Assembly (NCBI GenBank): GCA_028277985.1
Contig: JANQFG010000075.1
Coordinates: 1 to 38,032 of the forward strand
Length of the DNA stretch: 38,032 nt
DNA from: a bacterium
Lineage (GTDB): Bacteria > Desulfobacterota > DSWW01
Direction: 5' to 3'
How positions within the stretch are numbered: the first letter of the stretch is position 1; every line of letters starts with the position of its first letter. Both the position numbers and the translations under genes were made by a program. Under the pieces are notes generated by a model that searched no databases, was not told the DNA's origin, and worked only from the letters and a program-made list of their open reading frames with translations. This document shows positions 32,384-38,032 of the stretch, in pieces.

Positions 32384-32772
32384 GCCATTTTATATAAGAA
32401 ATCCAACACCTTATTTGCTGCTGCCTGAATTGATAGGGCGGTGATCACCACCAGAATGGCACCAGGAAATGTGCGAATAGTTTAGTATTTCTTAAGGAAC
32501 TTGATTCTCGACCAAACAGCTTCACAGTCAACCAGAGAATAATGCTTGAAAGGAGCAAGGAACCAGTCTGAGTGATTATGAGTTGAAGGTTTTGCATTCG
32601 AATTCTCTAACGGTTGGTTTCTGCGGCACGGGACGACGCTGCCAAGAGACTACCGATAGCGCCTATGGGAGATACGGGTCCGTATGGGAAATAGGGGTCG
32701 CATCTATTTCTGTTCAGAGGGAGAGAATCTTCTTCTCCTGAAAAATAATAGATCTGTCCCCTTTTGTCGTGT
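32384..32772. other. Gap without a gene, between VapBC and the cassette array
   Basis: No coding frame is convincing. The stretch holds a GTTAGAG motif on the minus strand (32611-32605) that could be the right end of a lost attC, and the inverted-repeat element at 32689-32765. Confidence 0.4.
32689..32765. repeat. Small inverted-repeat element, MITE/REP-like
   Basis: The ends AAATAGGGGTCGCATCTATTT (one base trimmed in the core comparison) and a mirrored ATAGATCTGTCCCC stretch are imperfect inverted repeats about 30 bp apart. Between them is a small GGAGA/TCTCC hairpin. Such AGGGGxCxxATCTATT ends are common in REP-type repeats mobilised by Y1 transposases. No transposase gene is present. Confidence 0.45.
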
Positions 32773-33303
32773 TCACTTCAATACCTTAGCTAGATTCGGA
32801 CCAAGCACGAACCGAAGAGCATAGAGGAATGGAACTTGCCTGCCCCCTCGATCTACAAAGCCCAAGAATGTTCCGCCTACCAACATGTAATGTGGTGACT
32901 CAGTGTGTTCTCTCTTGAATTTCATCGCTTGATCCATCGTCATGTCATCCAATATCAGGGACAGCGCAAAATATCCGTGGCCATGTCGTGCTTTGATCGG
33001 ACGGACCGATATGGCCTCGGGCCCTGACTCTACGAACTCGAGATGCTCACAAACCCATTCGATTTCAATCTTGCCGTCTTTTCCGTTCACAGACACGTCC
33101 TTCACCATCCCCAGCCAGATGAGGGGCTCGTCTTTTTCGGCATTGGCCAACACATCATCGGGCGTTCTTTCCCAATCAACGCCCGCGAGCTCCAAGGGTA
33201 CTTTTCTGAAGCTCTCGTTGTCCTTTTCGGCTCGATTCGACAACGTAGCACATCCTGCGAGGAGTAGAAGGAGCCACAACGATGCGCATGCGACCTTTCT
33301 CAT
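32773..33303 (-). CDS. Lipoprotein of unknown function (cassette gene)
   Basis: A 176-residue protein from ATG 33303 (33318 is the alternative). A signal sequence ends with the lipobox LLAGC, so it is a lipidated envelope protein. The mature part is soluble and mixed alpha/beta with IWLGMVKDVSVNGKDGKIEI and a YFALSLILDD stretch; no family is recognised. Its start lies about 60 bp after the degenerate attC at 33370-33432, in cassette orientation. Confidence 0.75.
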   Translation of the reverse strand: MRKVACASLWLLLLLAGCATLSNRAEKDNESFRKVPLELAGVDWERTPDDVLANAEKDEPLIWLGMVKDVSVNGKDGKIEIEWVCEHLEFVESGPEAISVRPIKARHGHGYFALSLILDDMTMDQAMKFKREHTESPHYMLVGGTFLGFVDRGGRQVPFLYALRFVLGPNLAKVLK

Positions 33304-33369
33304 AATTTCAGGTCTCATTCTTGAAGTATACGGCAGCCCTCACCGACGGGCTGCCGAAGTTGGAACCGC

Positions 33370-33432
33370 CGATAATGCCATTTCTGCCAAGCGTCGACGT
33401 TTATACCCGTCCGATGCAAGGTTTCGTTGTGC
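33370..33432 (-). other. attC-like recombination site, degenerate
   Basis: Read on the minus strand the 63-bp site begins GCACAAC (one mismatch to RYYYAAC) and ends ATTATCG, a mutated GTTRRRY. The inner stems pair (CATCGGACG with CGTCGACG). It lies 13 bp after the stop of the secreted-protein gene and before the lipoprotein gene. Confidence 0.5.
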
Positions 33433-33445
33433 GCTTCAACTCGTC

Positions 33446-33955
33446 TCAATGCCACTTAGCTGATTCATCTGTAAAGCTCGGATTCCTGAACCAACCGCCT
33501 ACTGGAACACCCTCCAGCCGTCGCGACGTGGGGTGCAGGATGACAGCGAAGGCACCAGATTCTGGGACATGAATCGATTGTCCCCCCGTGCCCGGCGAGA
33601 GGACAATCTGCTCCTTGAAATCGACGAAGAAATCGTCTCGACCCCAGCGCACGAAGAAATATCCGGGATCATTCCGACAGACATAAACGTTGCCATCGAC
33701 GGCCTTGTCATTCACGAATAGTCTCGCAGTAGATCGTCCAAATTCATGGATGCTTCGGATCTCACCACCGCGTAGTCGAAGTTTCTTGACAAGGGAATCA
33801 ACCCAAACCCTTTCACTGTCTGTCTGGGGCGCGGTCTTCGCGCCGCGGATTTCAAGCCGAAACTTGAGACCAGAACATGGCTCCCATGATCCAGAATGAG
33901 CCATCATGGGCATGAGAATCAGTAGGGCCAAATTGATTAGGACTGTTCTTCTCAT
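33446..33955 (-). CDS. Small secreted protein, unknown function (cassette gene)
   Basis: A 169-residue protein with a signal peptide (1-21, ending MMAHSG). The mature domain has RVWVDSLVKKLRLRGGEI, YVCRNDPGYFFVRWG and a closing VPVGGWFRNPSF; it looks like a compact beta-rich fold, but no family is recognised. The ATG at 33955 is only nine bases after the right end of the attC at 33965-34025 and has no ribosome-binding site, as is common for cassette genes. Confidence 0.75.
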   Translation of the reverse strand: MRRTVLINLALLILMPMMAHSGSWEPCSGLKFRLEIRGAKTAPQTDSERVWVDSLVKKLRLRGGEIRSIHEFGRSTARLFVNDKAVDGNVYVCRNDPGYFFVRWGRDDFFVDFKEQIVLSPGTGGQSIHVPESGAFAVILHPTSRRLEGVPVGGWFRNPSFTDESAKWH

Positions 33956-33964
33956 TTGATTATT

Positions 33965-34025
33965 GAATAACGACTAAGGTCAGCGGCGCGGCTCTGCCGC
34001 GTCCGACCGCACCGCCTTGTTAGCT
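33965..34025 (-). other. attC recombination site, 61 bp
   Basis: On the minus strand the site runs from AGCTAAC to GTTATTC with the inner boxes TAACAAGGCG, GGTCGGACGCGGC and GCCGCGCCGCTGACC, a strong self-complementary hairpin with unpaired bases. The left end and inner palindrome follow the usual attC layout; the right core GTTATTC departs from GTTRRRY. Confidence 0.72.
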
Positions 34026-34153
34026 GCTGGCACGGGGCGGTGATTCTCTCTACTCAATGTAACCTCAGACAACGACTCTTCAAAGTGCAGAACGATTTGA
34101 TCAAAATGCATGGCAGACGGATACGCATCGGATTTGCGTCGAAATACCCGCTT

Positions 34154-34528
34154 CTAGCGGGAAGATTCGACCAACTTCCATCCAAGGGCAACCGCCCCTT
34201 GTGCTACTTCTGCGAAGTAAGTTTCCGCATCAGAGTATGTGACGGGAAATGCGAATGAATATAGGCCTGTATCCAAATCATGTCGAATACCACGAAATCC
34301 AGTACGGCCAACAAGGAATGGATCGAATTCTGCATAGCGAGCTAATTCCGCCTCTTCAGGAACCGGATTCTCCAAATAGGATATAAGGCGGGTGAAAACC
34401 ACCACTCCTATGATCACGGGCAGGATCAGGCTCGGTACAATCCAGGATTTGTGTCCTTTCAAACGATCCAACCTTTCGTATTGCTTTTCTTCAGCAGCTA
34501 ATGTTGAAGCTGACCGGGAGGCCGCCAA
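34154..34528 (-). CDS. Single-helix membrane protein (cassette gene)
   Basis: A 124-residue protein with a basic N-terminus, one transmembrane helix (about 28-49) and a soluble C-terminal domain containing FRGIRHDLDTGLYSFAFPV. The start TTG 34528 is uncertain because no ATG lies upstream of the helix. The frame begins about ten bases after the right end of the attC-like site at 34538-34586. Function unknown. Confidence 0.65.
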   Translation of the reverse strand: MAASRSASTLAAEEKQYERLDRLKGHKSWIVPSLILPVIIGVVVFTRLISYLENPVPEEAELARYAEFDPFLVGRTGFRGIRHDLDTGLYSFAFPVTYSDAETYFAEVAQGAVALGWKLVESSR

Positions 34529-34537
34529 TCAGCGCTC

Positions 34538-34586
34538 TATTCGTTTCACACTGGATCGGCCGCTCCGGTCGAGCGTCTGGTTAGGG
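34538..34586 (-). other. attC-like site with degraded right end
   Basis: On the minus strand the site starts CCCTAACCAGACGCTCGACCG, close to the common left end of cassette sites, and has a partly matching inner stem (CGACCGG with CGGCCGATC). The expected GTTRRRY at the right is not recognisable. It starts 8 bp after the stop of the SMI1-like gene. Confidence 0.42.
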
Positions 34587-34593
34587 GGGACAC

Positions 34594-35196
34594 CTACTCC
34601 GGCAATGTGAACCCCAGTCGCTTCTTCATCCAAGCGTCGCTCGGCCACCTCGGCTCGGGCGATTCTTCTTCGGAGAGCCAGCGGTTCAACCATGTATTGA
34701 GCGATGCACTTTGGTCCCAAAACGAGTTGCCCCAATTGAGTCGAGCATCATCAGCGTCGAGTTCAGAATCCAAGTTGTTTGGGTCCCACAGGATCATCGG
34801 AAGTCTCTTGTACTCGCAATCCACACAGGACCACATGCTGCAACCGTAATTGGCCAGCGGAAGCAGGCGTTGTGGCCAACGCCAGACGGCGTGATGCTCT
34901 TCGAGTTTCAGCATGTCCCGATAGCACGATTCCAGCGAGCATCCGTCAAGCTTGGCTCCCCCCTTGGTTCCGACGATGCCGTATTCTGGACCGAAGCCCC
35001 CGTTTCCAACCTCCAGATAGATGGAACGCACCAATTCGGGAAACTTGAAGCCAACTGCCCGCTCCGCAGCTCGTAGATCCTTGGCTGCAAGGGGAGGAAA
35101 CGGTTTCCGAGCATGGATGCCGCCGTCAGTCGCGCTATTGCGATCCGCGTTGCGCTGTTGGAGCTGTCGAATTAGTGCTTGGTCAGAGGATGGCAT
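34594..35196 (-). CDS. SMI1/KNR4 (SUKH) family protein (cassette gene)
   Basis: A 200-residue protein with the SUKH fold signature: FPPLAAKDLRAAERAVGFKF, SIYLEVGNGGFGPEYGI, and a later LPLANYGCSMWSCVDC and SLNTWLNRWL. SUKH proteins are widespread as immunity proteins against contact-dependent toxins and also occur alone. No toxin gene is next to it, so it may be an orphan immunity cassette. Start ATG 35196 is 33 bases after the attC at 35230-35322. Confidence 0.88.
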   Translation of the reverse strand: MPSSDQALIRQLQQRNADRNSATDGGIHARKPFPPLAAKDLRAAERAVGFKFPELVRSIYLEVGNGGFGPEYGIVGTKGGAKLDGCSLESCYRDMLKLEEHHAVWRWPQRLLPLANYGCSMWSCVDCEYKRLPMILWDPNNLDSELDADDARLNWGNSFWDQSASLNTWLNRWLSEEESPEPRWPSDAWMKKRLGFTLPE

Positions 35197-35229
35197 TTTC
35201 CGTTTACCTTTCTCACAACGCGGATTGTC

Positions 35230-35322
35230 GCCTAACGTTCAGCGTGACTTGCCGCGGGATGGCTTAATGGACCGCCGGGAAGACGCGACCCGCGTGCGGT
35301 CAAGTCCAAGCGGTGGTTATCC
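35230..35322 (-). other. attC recombination site, 93 bp
   Basis: On the minus strand the site ends with a perfect GTTAGGC (35236-35230) and begins GGATAAC (35322-35316). The outer arms GCTTGGACTTGACCGC and GCGGCAAGTCACGCT pair over most of their length. It shares the blocks TAACGTT and AAGTCCAAGC with the site at 36040-36135. Confidence 0.72.
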
Positions 35323-35373
35323 GGTGCTCCCTGATTCCGATATCTTCCCTATTCCTCTGGTGATCGAAAACAC

Positions 35374-35409
35374 TTGACCAACAGCCAATAAGTGTGTATA
35401 AATACACAC
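35374..35409 (+). promoter_or_regulatory. hicAB promoter with embedded palindromic operator
   Basis: TTGACC (35374-35379) and TATAAA (35397-35402) are spaced 17 bp, a strong sigma70 promoter. The -10 lies within a perfect inverted repeat, GTGTGTAT and ATACACAC around AA (35392-35409), a likely HicB operator. Confidence 0.7.
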
Positions 35410-35598
35410 ATAGATAGCCGGACAATCATTAAGACACTCAAACGCGAGGGCTGGTATGAGGTTCAGCGAGTCGGCTCTCATGTTCAATTCCGGCATCCTT
35501 CCCTAAGGGGGCGCGTGACGGTTCCGCATCCCAAGAAAGATATTCCTGTCGGCACTTTGAAGAGTATTGAACGCCAAAGCGGCATCAAGTTTACATAG
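35392..35598 (+). CDS. hicA: HicA-family mRNA interferase toxin, start codon unusual
   Basis: The protein shows the HicA double-stranded-RNA-binding-like fold: SRTIIKTLKREGWYEV, the catalytic histidine in GSHVQFRHP, and VTVPHPKKDIPVGTLKSI. The only standard start in frame is GTG 35392, which lies inside the operator and upstream of the predicted transcription start. Homologues would begin where ATA stands at 35410 (before GATAGC). So either translation starts at ATA, another promoter is used, or the toxin has lost its start codon by an ATG-to-ATA change. The gene is on the strand opposite to the other cassettes. Confidence 0.88.
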   Translation: MCINTHIDSRTIIKTLKREGWYEVQRVGSHVQFRHPSLRGRVTVPHPKKDIPVGTLKSIERQSGIKFT

Positions 35599-35607
35599 GA
35601 GTCCACG

Positions 35608-36045
35608 ATGGCCAACTTCGTAGCCGTTATCCACAAGGATCCGAATAGCGATTTTGGGGTTTCCTTTCCCGACTTCCCTGGATGTGTATCTGCTGGAAGC
35701 ACCCTTGACGAAGCGAAGGATATGGCACAAGAAGCTCTTGCTCTGCATATCGACGGAATGTGCGAGGACGGAGAACCCATTCCTGCCCCATCCGATTTTG
35801 AGGCTCTTGTCGAAGATCCTGAATACTCGGATGCCGTCGCGTTTCTTGTCATATCCGTACCCGACTTGAAACCCAAAGCCGTGCGGATCAACGTGACGAT
35901 TCCAGAAGATACGCTGAGAAGAATCGACACCGTCGCCAAGAAGAAAGGTATGTCCAGATCCTCCTTCCTTGTCCAAGCCGCAAAGTCTGCCATGAAATCC
36001 ACCCACCGGGCTAAGCCAGGTAAAGGTCATTCCCCATCCGGGTAA
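35608..36045 (+). CDS. hicB: HicB-family antitoxin
   Basis: A 145-residue antitoxin. The N-terminal HicB domain (DFGVSFPDFPGCVSAGSTLD, then ALALHIDGMCEDGEPIP) is a degenerate RNase-H-like fold, and the C-terminal ribbon-helix-helix (VRINVTIPEDTLRRIDTVA, SRSSFLVQAA) binds DNA. It starts nine bases after hicA behind GGAG. The stop TAA is part of the TAAC core of the attC at 36040-36135, so the last residues (GKGHSPSG) come from the cassette boundary. Confidence 0.92.
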   Translation: MANFVAVIHKDPNSDFGVSFPDFPGCVSAGSTLDEAKDMAQEALALHIDGMCEDGEPIPAPSDFEALVEDPEYSDAVAFLVISVPDLKPKAVRINVTIPEDTLRRIDTVAKKKGMSRSSFLVQAAKSAMKSTHRAKPGKGHSPSG

Positions 36046-36667
36046 CGTTTCCCCGTGACCTGCCACAGAGCGACCCAATGGGACCGTAGATAAGGGCACA
36101 TCCCCCGCGCGGACAAGTCCAAGCAGTTATTATCCGGAACCCCCCAACGAGCATGAGGGCTTCTTCATGCGCTCCGCCAAAATCAACGCGAGTTATGTCT
36201 CTCAGGTTGTGTTCTTCCGAGTCTTGTTGCCAGGCCGCATCCGGCGAAATCTCTCGAAGTCGAAGAATAGAATCTCTGACATCTACAACCTTGCCAACAT
36301 AGCATGCGTCTGGTTCGATCTTCTCGGGATGAATCGTCAGAACAGAAAAACCCTCTGAAGCGGTTCGCAGCAATTCTTCCAAGCTCGACAGCCTCAGTGA
36401 CTTCGCCTCCGGGCGTTTTTGTCCTCGAAGCTTGAGGGCTTTCTCTACAAAGCTCGAGTGGCGGTGCGGGATCTCGATGGATGTAACGTCGTCGATCCTC
36501 ATTGCTGAAAAGCCATTGTACAAAATGTCGTCCGACACCAGCAGAAGAAGGAAGAATTCCGGTCCGACCTCGAGGACGTATCCCATTGCAGTGCCCGGCT
36601 CTATGTCTCCTCTTTCGAGCCTTATTAAGCTTCCAGTCTCGCTCGCCCGCTCAAGTTGGTCTTTCAT
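36011..36667 (-). CDS. Unknown protein with duplicated beta-rich unit, C-terminus read from attC (cassette gene)
   Basis: A 218-residue protein from ATG 36667. It has two similar halves: GYVLEVGPEFFLLLLVSDDI with IDDVTSIEI, and GKVVDVRDSILRLREIS with LRDITRVDF, probably an internal duplication of a small beta barrel. From about residue 178 the frame runs through the attC at 36040-36135, so the last 40 residues are not native. The cassette gene has probably lost its own stop codon. Function unknown. Confidence 0.68.
   Translation of the reverse strand: MKDQLERASETGSLIRLERGDIEPGTAMGYVLEVGPEFFLLLLVSDDILYNGFSAMRIDDVTSIEIPHRHSSFVEKALKLRGQKRPEAKSLRLSSLEELLRTASEGFSVLTIHPEKIEPDACYVGKVVDVRDSILRLREISPDAAWQQDSEEHNLRDITRVDFGGAHEEALMLVGGFRIITAWTCPRGGCALIYGPIGSLCGRSRGNVTRMGNDLYLA
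36040..36135 (-). other. attC-like recombination site, 96 bp
   Basis: It resembles the site at 35230-35322 at both ends (TAACGTT on one side; AAGTCCAAGC and TATCCGGA on the other) but has a mutated core (ATTATCC in place of GTTATCC). The two sites flank hicAB as near-direct repeats. Confidence 0.62.
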
Positions 36668-36709
36668 AATCCCACCATCCGGATAGCGCACGGCCGCTCA
36701 GCTGCGGGT

Positions 36710-36994
36710 CTATTTCTGCGAGTTTGTGAGCGTCCGTAATGCTCGAAGAGCGCCAAAATGAACAAGGGCTGACAAGACTATGGCAATAGGATACAGGAGA
36801 AGACTTCTGTTGAGGATCAATTCGCCTGGTGAAGACGGCCTGAAGAACTGGACGTACACTCCTAACGCAATTCCACCCACTCCGAAGATGGTCAATCCGA
36901 TAGCAAAGACACGAAATAGCTCAAGATGCTTTACAAATCTGTTGTCCGACACTCTATCGGGTTCTATATCACTTGACCTACTATCTATGCTCAC
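36710..36994 (-). CDS. Small two-helix membrane protein (cassette gene)
   Basis: A 94-residue protein from GTG 36994 with GGAGG eight bases upstream. Helices are at about 27-50 and 64-85. No family is recognised. It is followed by only the right half of an attC-like site (ending GCTATCC on the minus strand at 36687-36681), so its cassette is truncated at the 3' end. Confidence 0.7.
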   Translation of the reverse strand: MSIDSRSSDIEPDRVSDNRFVKHLELFRVFAIGLTIFGVGGIALGVYVQFFRPSSPGELILNRSLLLYPIAIVLSALVHFGALRALRTLTNSQK

Positions 36995-37061
36995 GGTTAG
37001 ACCCTCCGAAAGCGCACAACTCCGGGCGGCCCCCTCTTCTCATCTAGGGCACATAACACGA

Positions 37062-37124
37062 GTTTAACCTGCGTATTTCAGAGCGTCAGCGGCGAAAAAC
37101 GTCAGGCTGAAACTTTTGTTATGT
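37062..37124 (-). other. attC recombination site, 63 bp
   Basis: On the minus strand the site begins ACATAAC and ends with a perfect GTTAAAC (37068-37062). The arms TTTCAGCCTGACG and CGCTGACGCTCTGAAA pair with bulged bases, as expected for a folded attC. It follows the stop of the DUF4332 gene by 18 bp. Confidence 0.72.
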
Positions 37125-37142
37125 GTTTGTACATTTTCAAAT

Positions 37143-37817
37143 TCAGTATTCTATTTCAAAATCTAGACTTTGGGCGGATTCAATGACCATTTTCATGTCA
37201 CGTTCCCCAATATGAGCATTGTAGATTTTTCTTTCTTCATTAAGTTTTTTGACTGTCTCATACATTTTTTTGTAATCGGCATTCGCTACTTTCTCTGCCG
37301 TATCATAGCCGGATTCCAACAGTACATATGCAAATGTATGGTTTACCCATCTTATTCGGGAAAGATCGGTCAGTTTTGTGAGTCTTATCATTTCATCCTT
37401 ACTGATTCCTGTTTTCTGTGAAAATTCAGCCCTCTTTTGACGTGTCAGAATTTCGTCATACAATTTCAATGTATTTCTAATTCCCAGTTTATCAAGTTCG
37501 TTTGAAACAACTTCGGGGATGCAAGTGAAATCCTTTATCTTGTTTGGCTTTTGTCGATATCCATTTACTACTCTTTTTAGTACTTCCAGGTAGTTTGCCG
37601 GCAAACCACTTTGTTTCGAAAATTCCTGGATTTTGTCTTTATCTTTGAGGGCTGCAAGCAATTCGTCAAGATTTTCAATGTATTGGTTCTTAACAATATT
37701 CAAATTCTTGTCTATGTTTTCCCCTATTACTTTCCAACTTGGAATCAATTCTGTTGTCTTCAATATTTCTTTGTATTTATCGATGCTTATGCTTTTCAAA
37801 TCGATATAGTATCCCAT
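37143..37817 (-). CDS. DUF4332-domain protein, AT-rich (cassette gene)
   Basis: A 224-residue protein whose gene is far richer in A and T than anything else in the window, with AAA/ATT-type codons dominating. The second half (EFSQKTGISKDEMIRLTKL, DLSRIRWVNHTFAYVLLESG, TAEKVANADYKKMYETV) matches the DUF4332 helix-hairpin-helix pattern; the first half is an unknown helical region with LPANYLEVLKRVVNGYR. The start at ATG 37817 lies 30 bases after the right end of the next attC-like site. Composition suggests a recent arrival from a low-GC donor. Confidence 0.82.
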   Translation of the reverse strand: MGYYIDLKSISIDKYKEILKTTELIPSWKVIGENIDKNLNIVKNQYIENLDELLAALKDKDKIQEFSKQSGLPANYLEVLKRVVNGYRQKPNKIKDFTCIPEVVSNELDKLGIRNTLKLYDEILTRQKRAEFSQKTGISKDEMIRLTKLTDLSRIRWVNHTFAYVLLESGYDTAEKVANADYKKMYETVKKLNEERKIYNAHIGERDMKMVIESAQSLDFEIEY

Positions 37818-37847
37818 TCTCTACCTCTATCTTGTGGTGTCTTGTTC

Positions 37848-38013
37848 ACATAACGAGCCTGTAGAAAAAGCCCTTTTCCGACACTACGTGAATGGGCAAG
37901 GGGAACAGGCGCAGACGATTCTCCCCTTGACCACCTTTTCGCTTGGCTTTCGTCCTTTCGGCCTGCGTGAGAGCCCACTTTCACCCGGGTTCTCTGCCTT
38001 CAGGCCGTTACCG
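37848..38013 (-). other. Possible long attC-like site at the right edge
   Basis: The ends TAACGAGCCTGTAG (37851-37864) and CTTCAGGCCGTTA (37998-38010) are inverted repeats with one extra base in one arm, a typical attC feature. The spacing of about 166 bp is long but long sites are known. The interior has no convincing gene. Confidence 0.4.
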
Positions 38014-38032
38014 CTCCGTATTGCCCGATCTT

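Noticed and set aside
37796..37984. 62-codon minus-strand frame at the right edge
   Set aside because: It overlaps the DUF4332 start and the attC-like repeat and has no ribosome-binding site or domain.

Overview
The window looks like chromosomal DNA of an anaerobic, high-GC bacterium, most likely an uncultured Desulfobacterota (sulfate-reducer or syntroph type). This is inference from gene content: an HdrD/GlcF-like CCG-domain iron-sulfur protein between two FAD-linked oxidases, SCP2-type thiolase plus PaaK-like ligase, tandem DUF2148 ferredoxin-domain proteins and a DUF169 protein. No rRNA, tRNA, CRISPR array or complete transposase was seen.

Region 1 (1-8184, minus strand) is one operon. 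It starts with a TetR-family regulator, then a seven-helix membrane protein resembling the carotenoid hydratase CruF, a tiny two-helix membrane protein, a thiolase, a phenylacetate-CoA-ligase-like enzyme, an FAD oxidase, a GlcF-like iron-sulfur subunit and a second FAD oxidase that runs off the left edge. A two-hairpin palindromic repeat lies before the last gene. Region 2 (8589-13316, plus strand) is transcribed divergently: two DUF2148 proteins, a phytoene-desaturase-like flavoprotein and an exported CrtC/AttH-like protein. The shared spacer holds a good promoter and two palindromes suited to a TetR repressor, so both arms probably form one regulon that oxidises, desaturates or hydrates an unknown lipid or isoprenoid-like acid.

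Region 3 (13345-22802, minus strand) carries lipid and housekeeping-accessory genes: two SDRs, a patatin phospholipase, an alpha/beta hydrolase lacking its usual catalytic histidine, a GH127 beta-L-arabinofuranosidase overlapping a phospholipid scramblase-like gene, a methyltransferase, an HD-domain protein, small secreted and zinc-ribbon proteins, and DUF169.

Region 4 (about 22.8-32.4 kb) is an accessory island of lower GC: a tetrapyrrole-methylase-fold (borosin-like) methyltransferase between two membrane proteins, a HipBA toxin-antitoxin pair with three operators, several small membrane-anchored proteins of unknown role, gene remnants, a Tat-type metallophosphoesterase and a VapBC pair with a triple operator.

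Region 5 (about 32.7-38.0 kb) reads as an integron gene-cassette array without a visible integrase (a CALIN). Minus-strand genes each begin shortly after the right end of one attC-like palindrome and end at the next: lipoprotein, secreted protein, membrane protein, SMI1/KNR4 protein, unknown protein, membrane protein and an AT-rich DUF4332 protein. A HicAB toxin-antitoxin cassette sits inverted in the middle with its own promoter-operator. Three different toxin-antitoxin systems within 11 kb suggest selection for retention of this mobile DNA.
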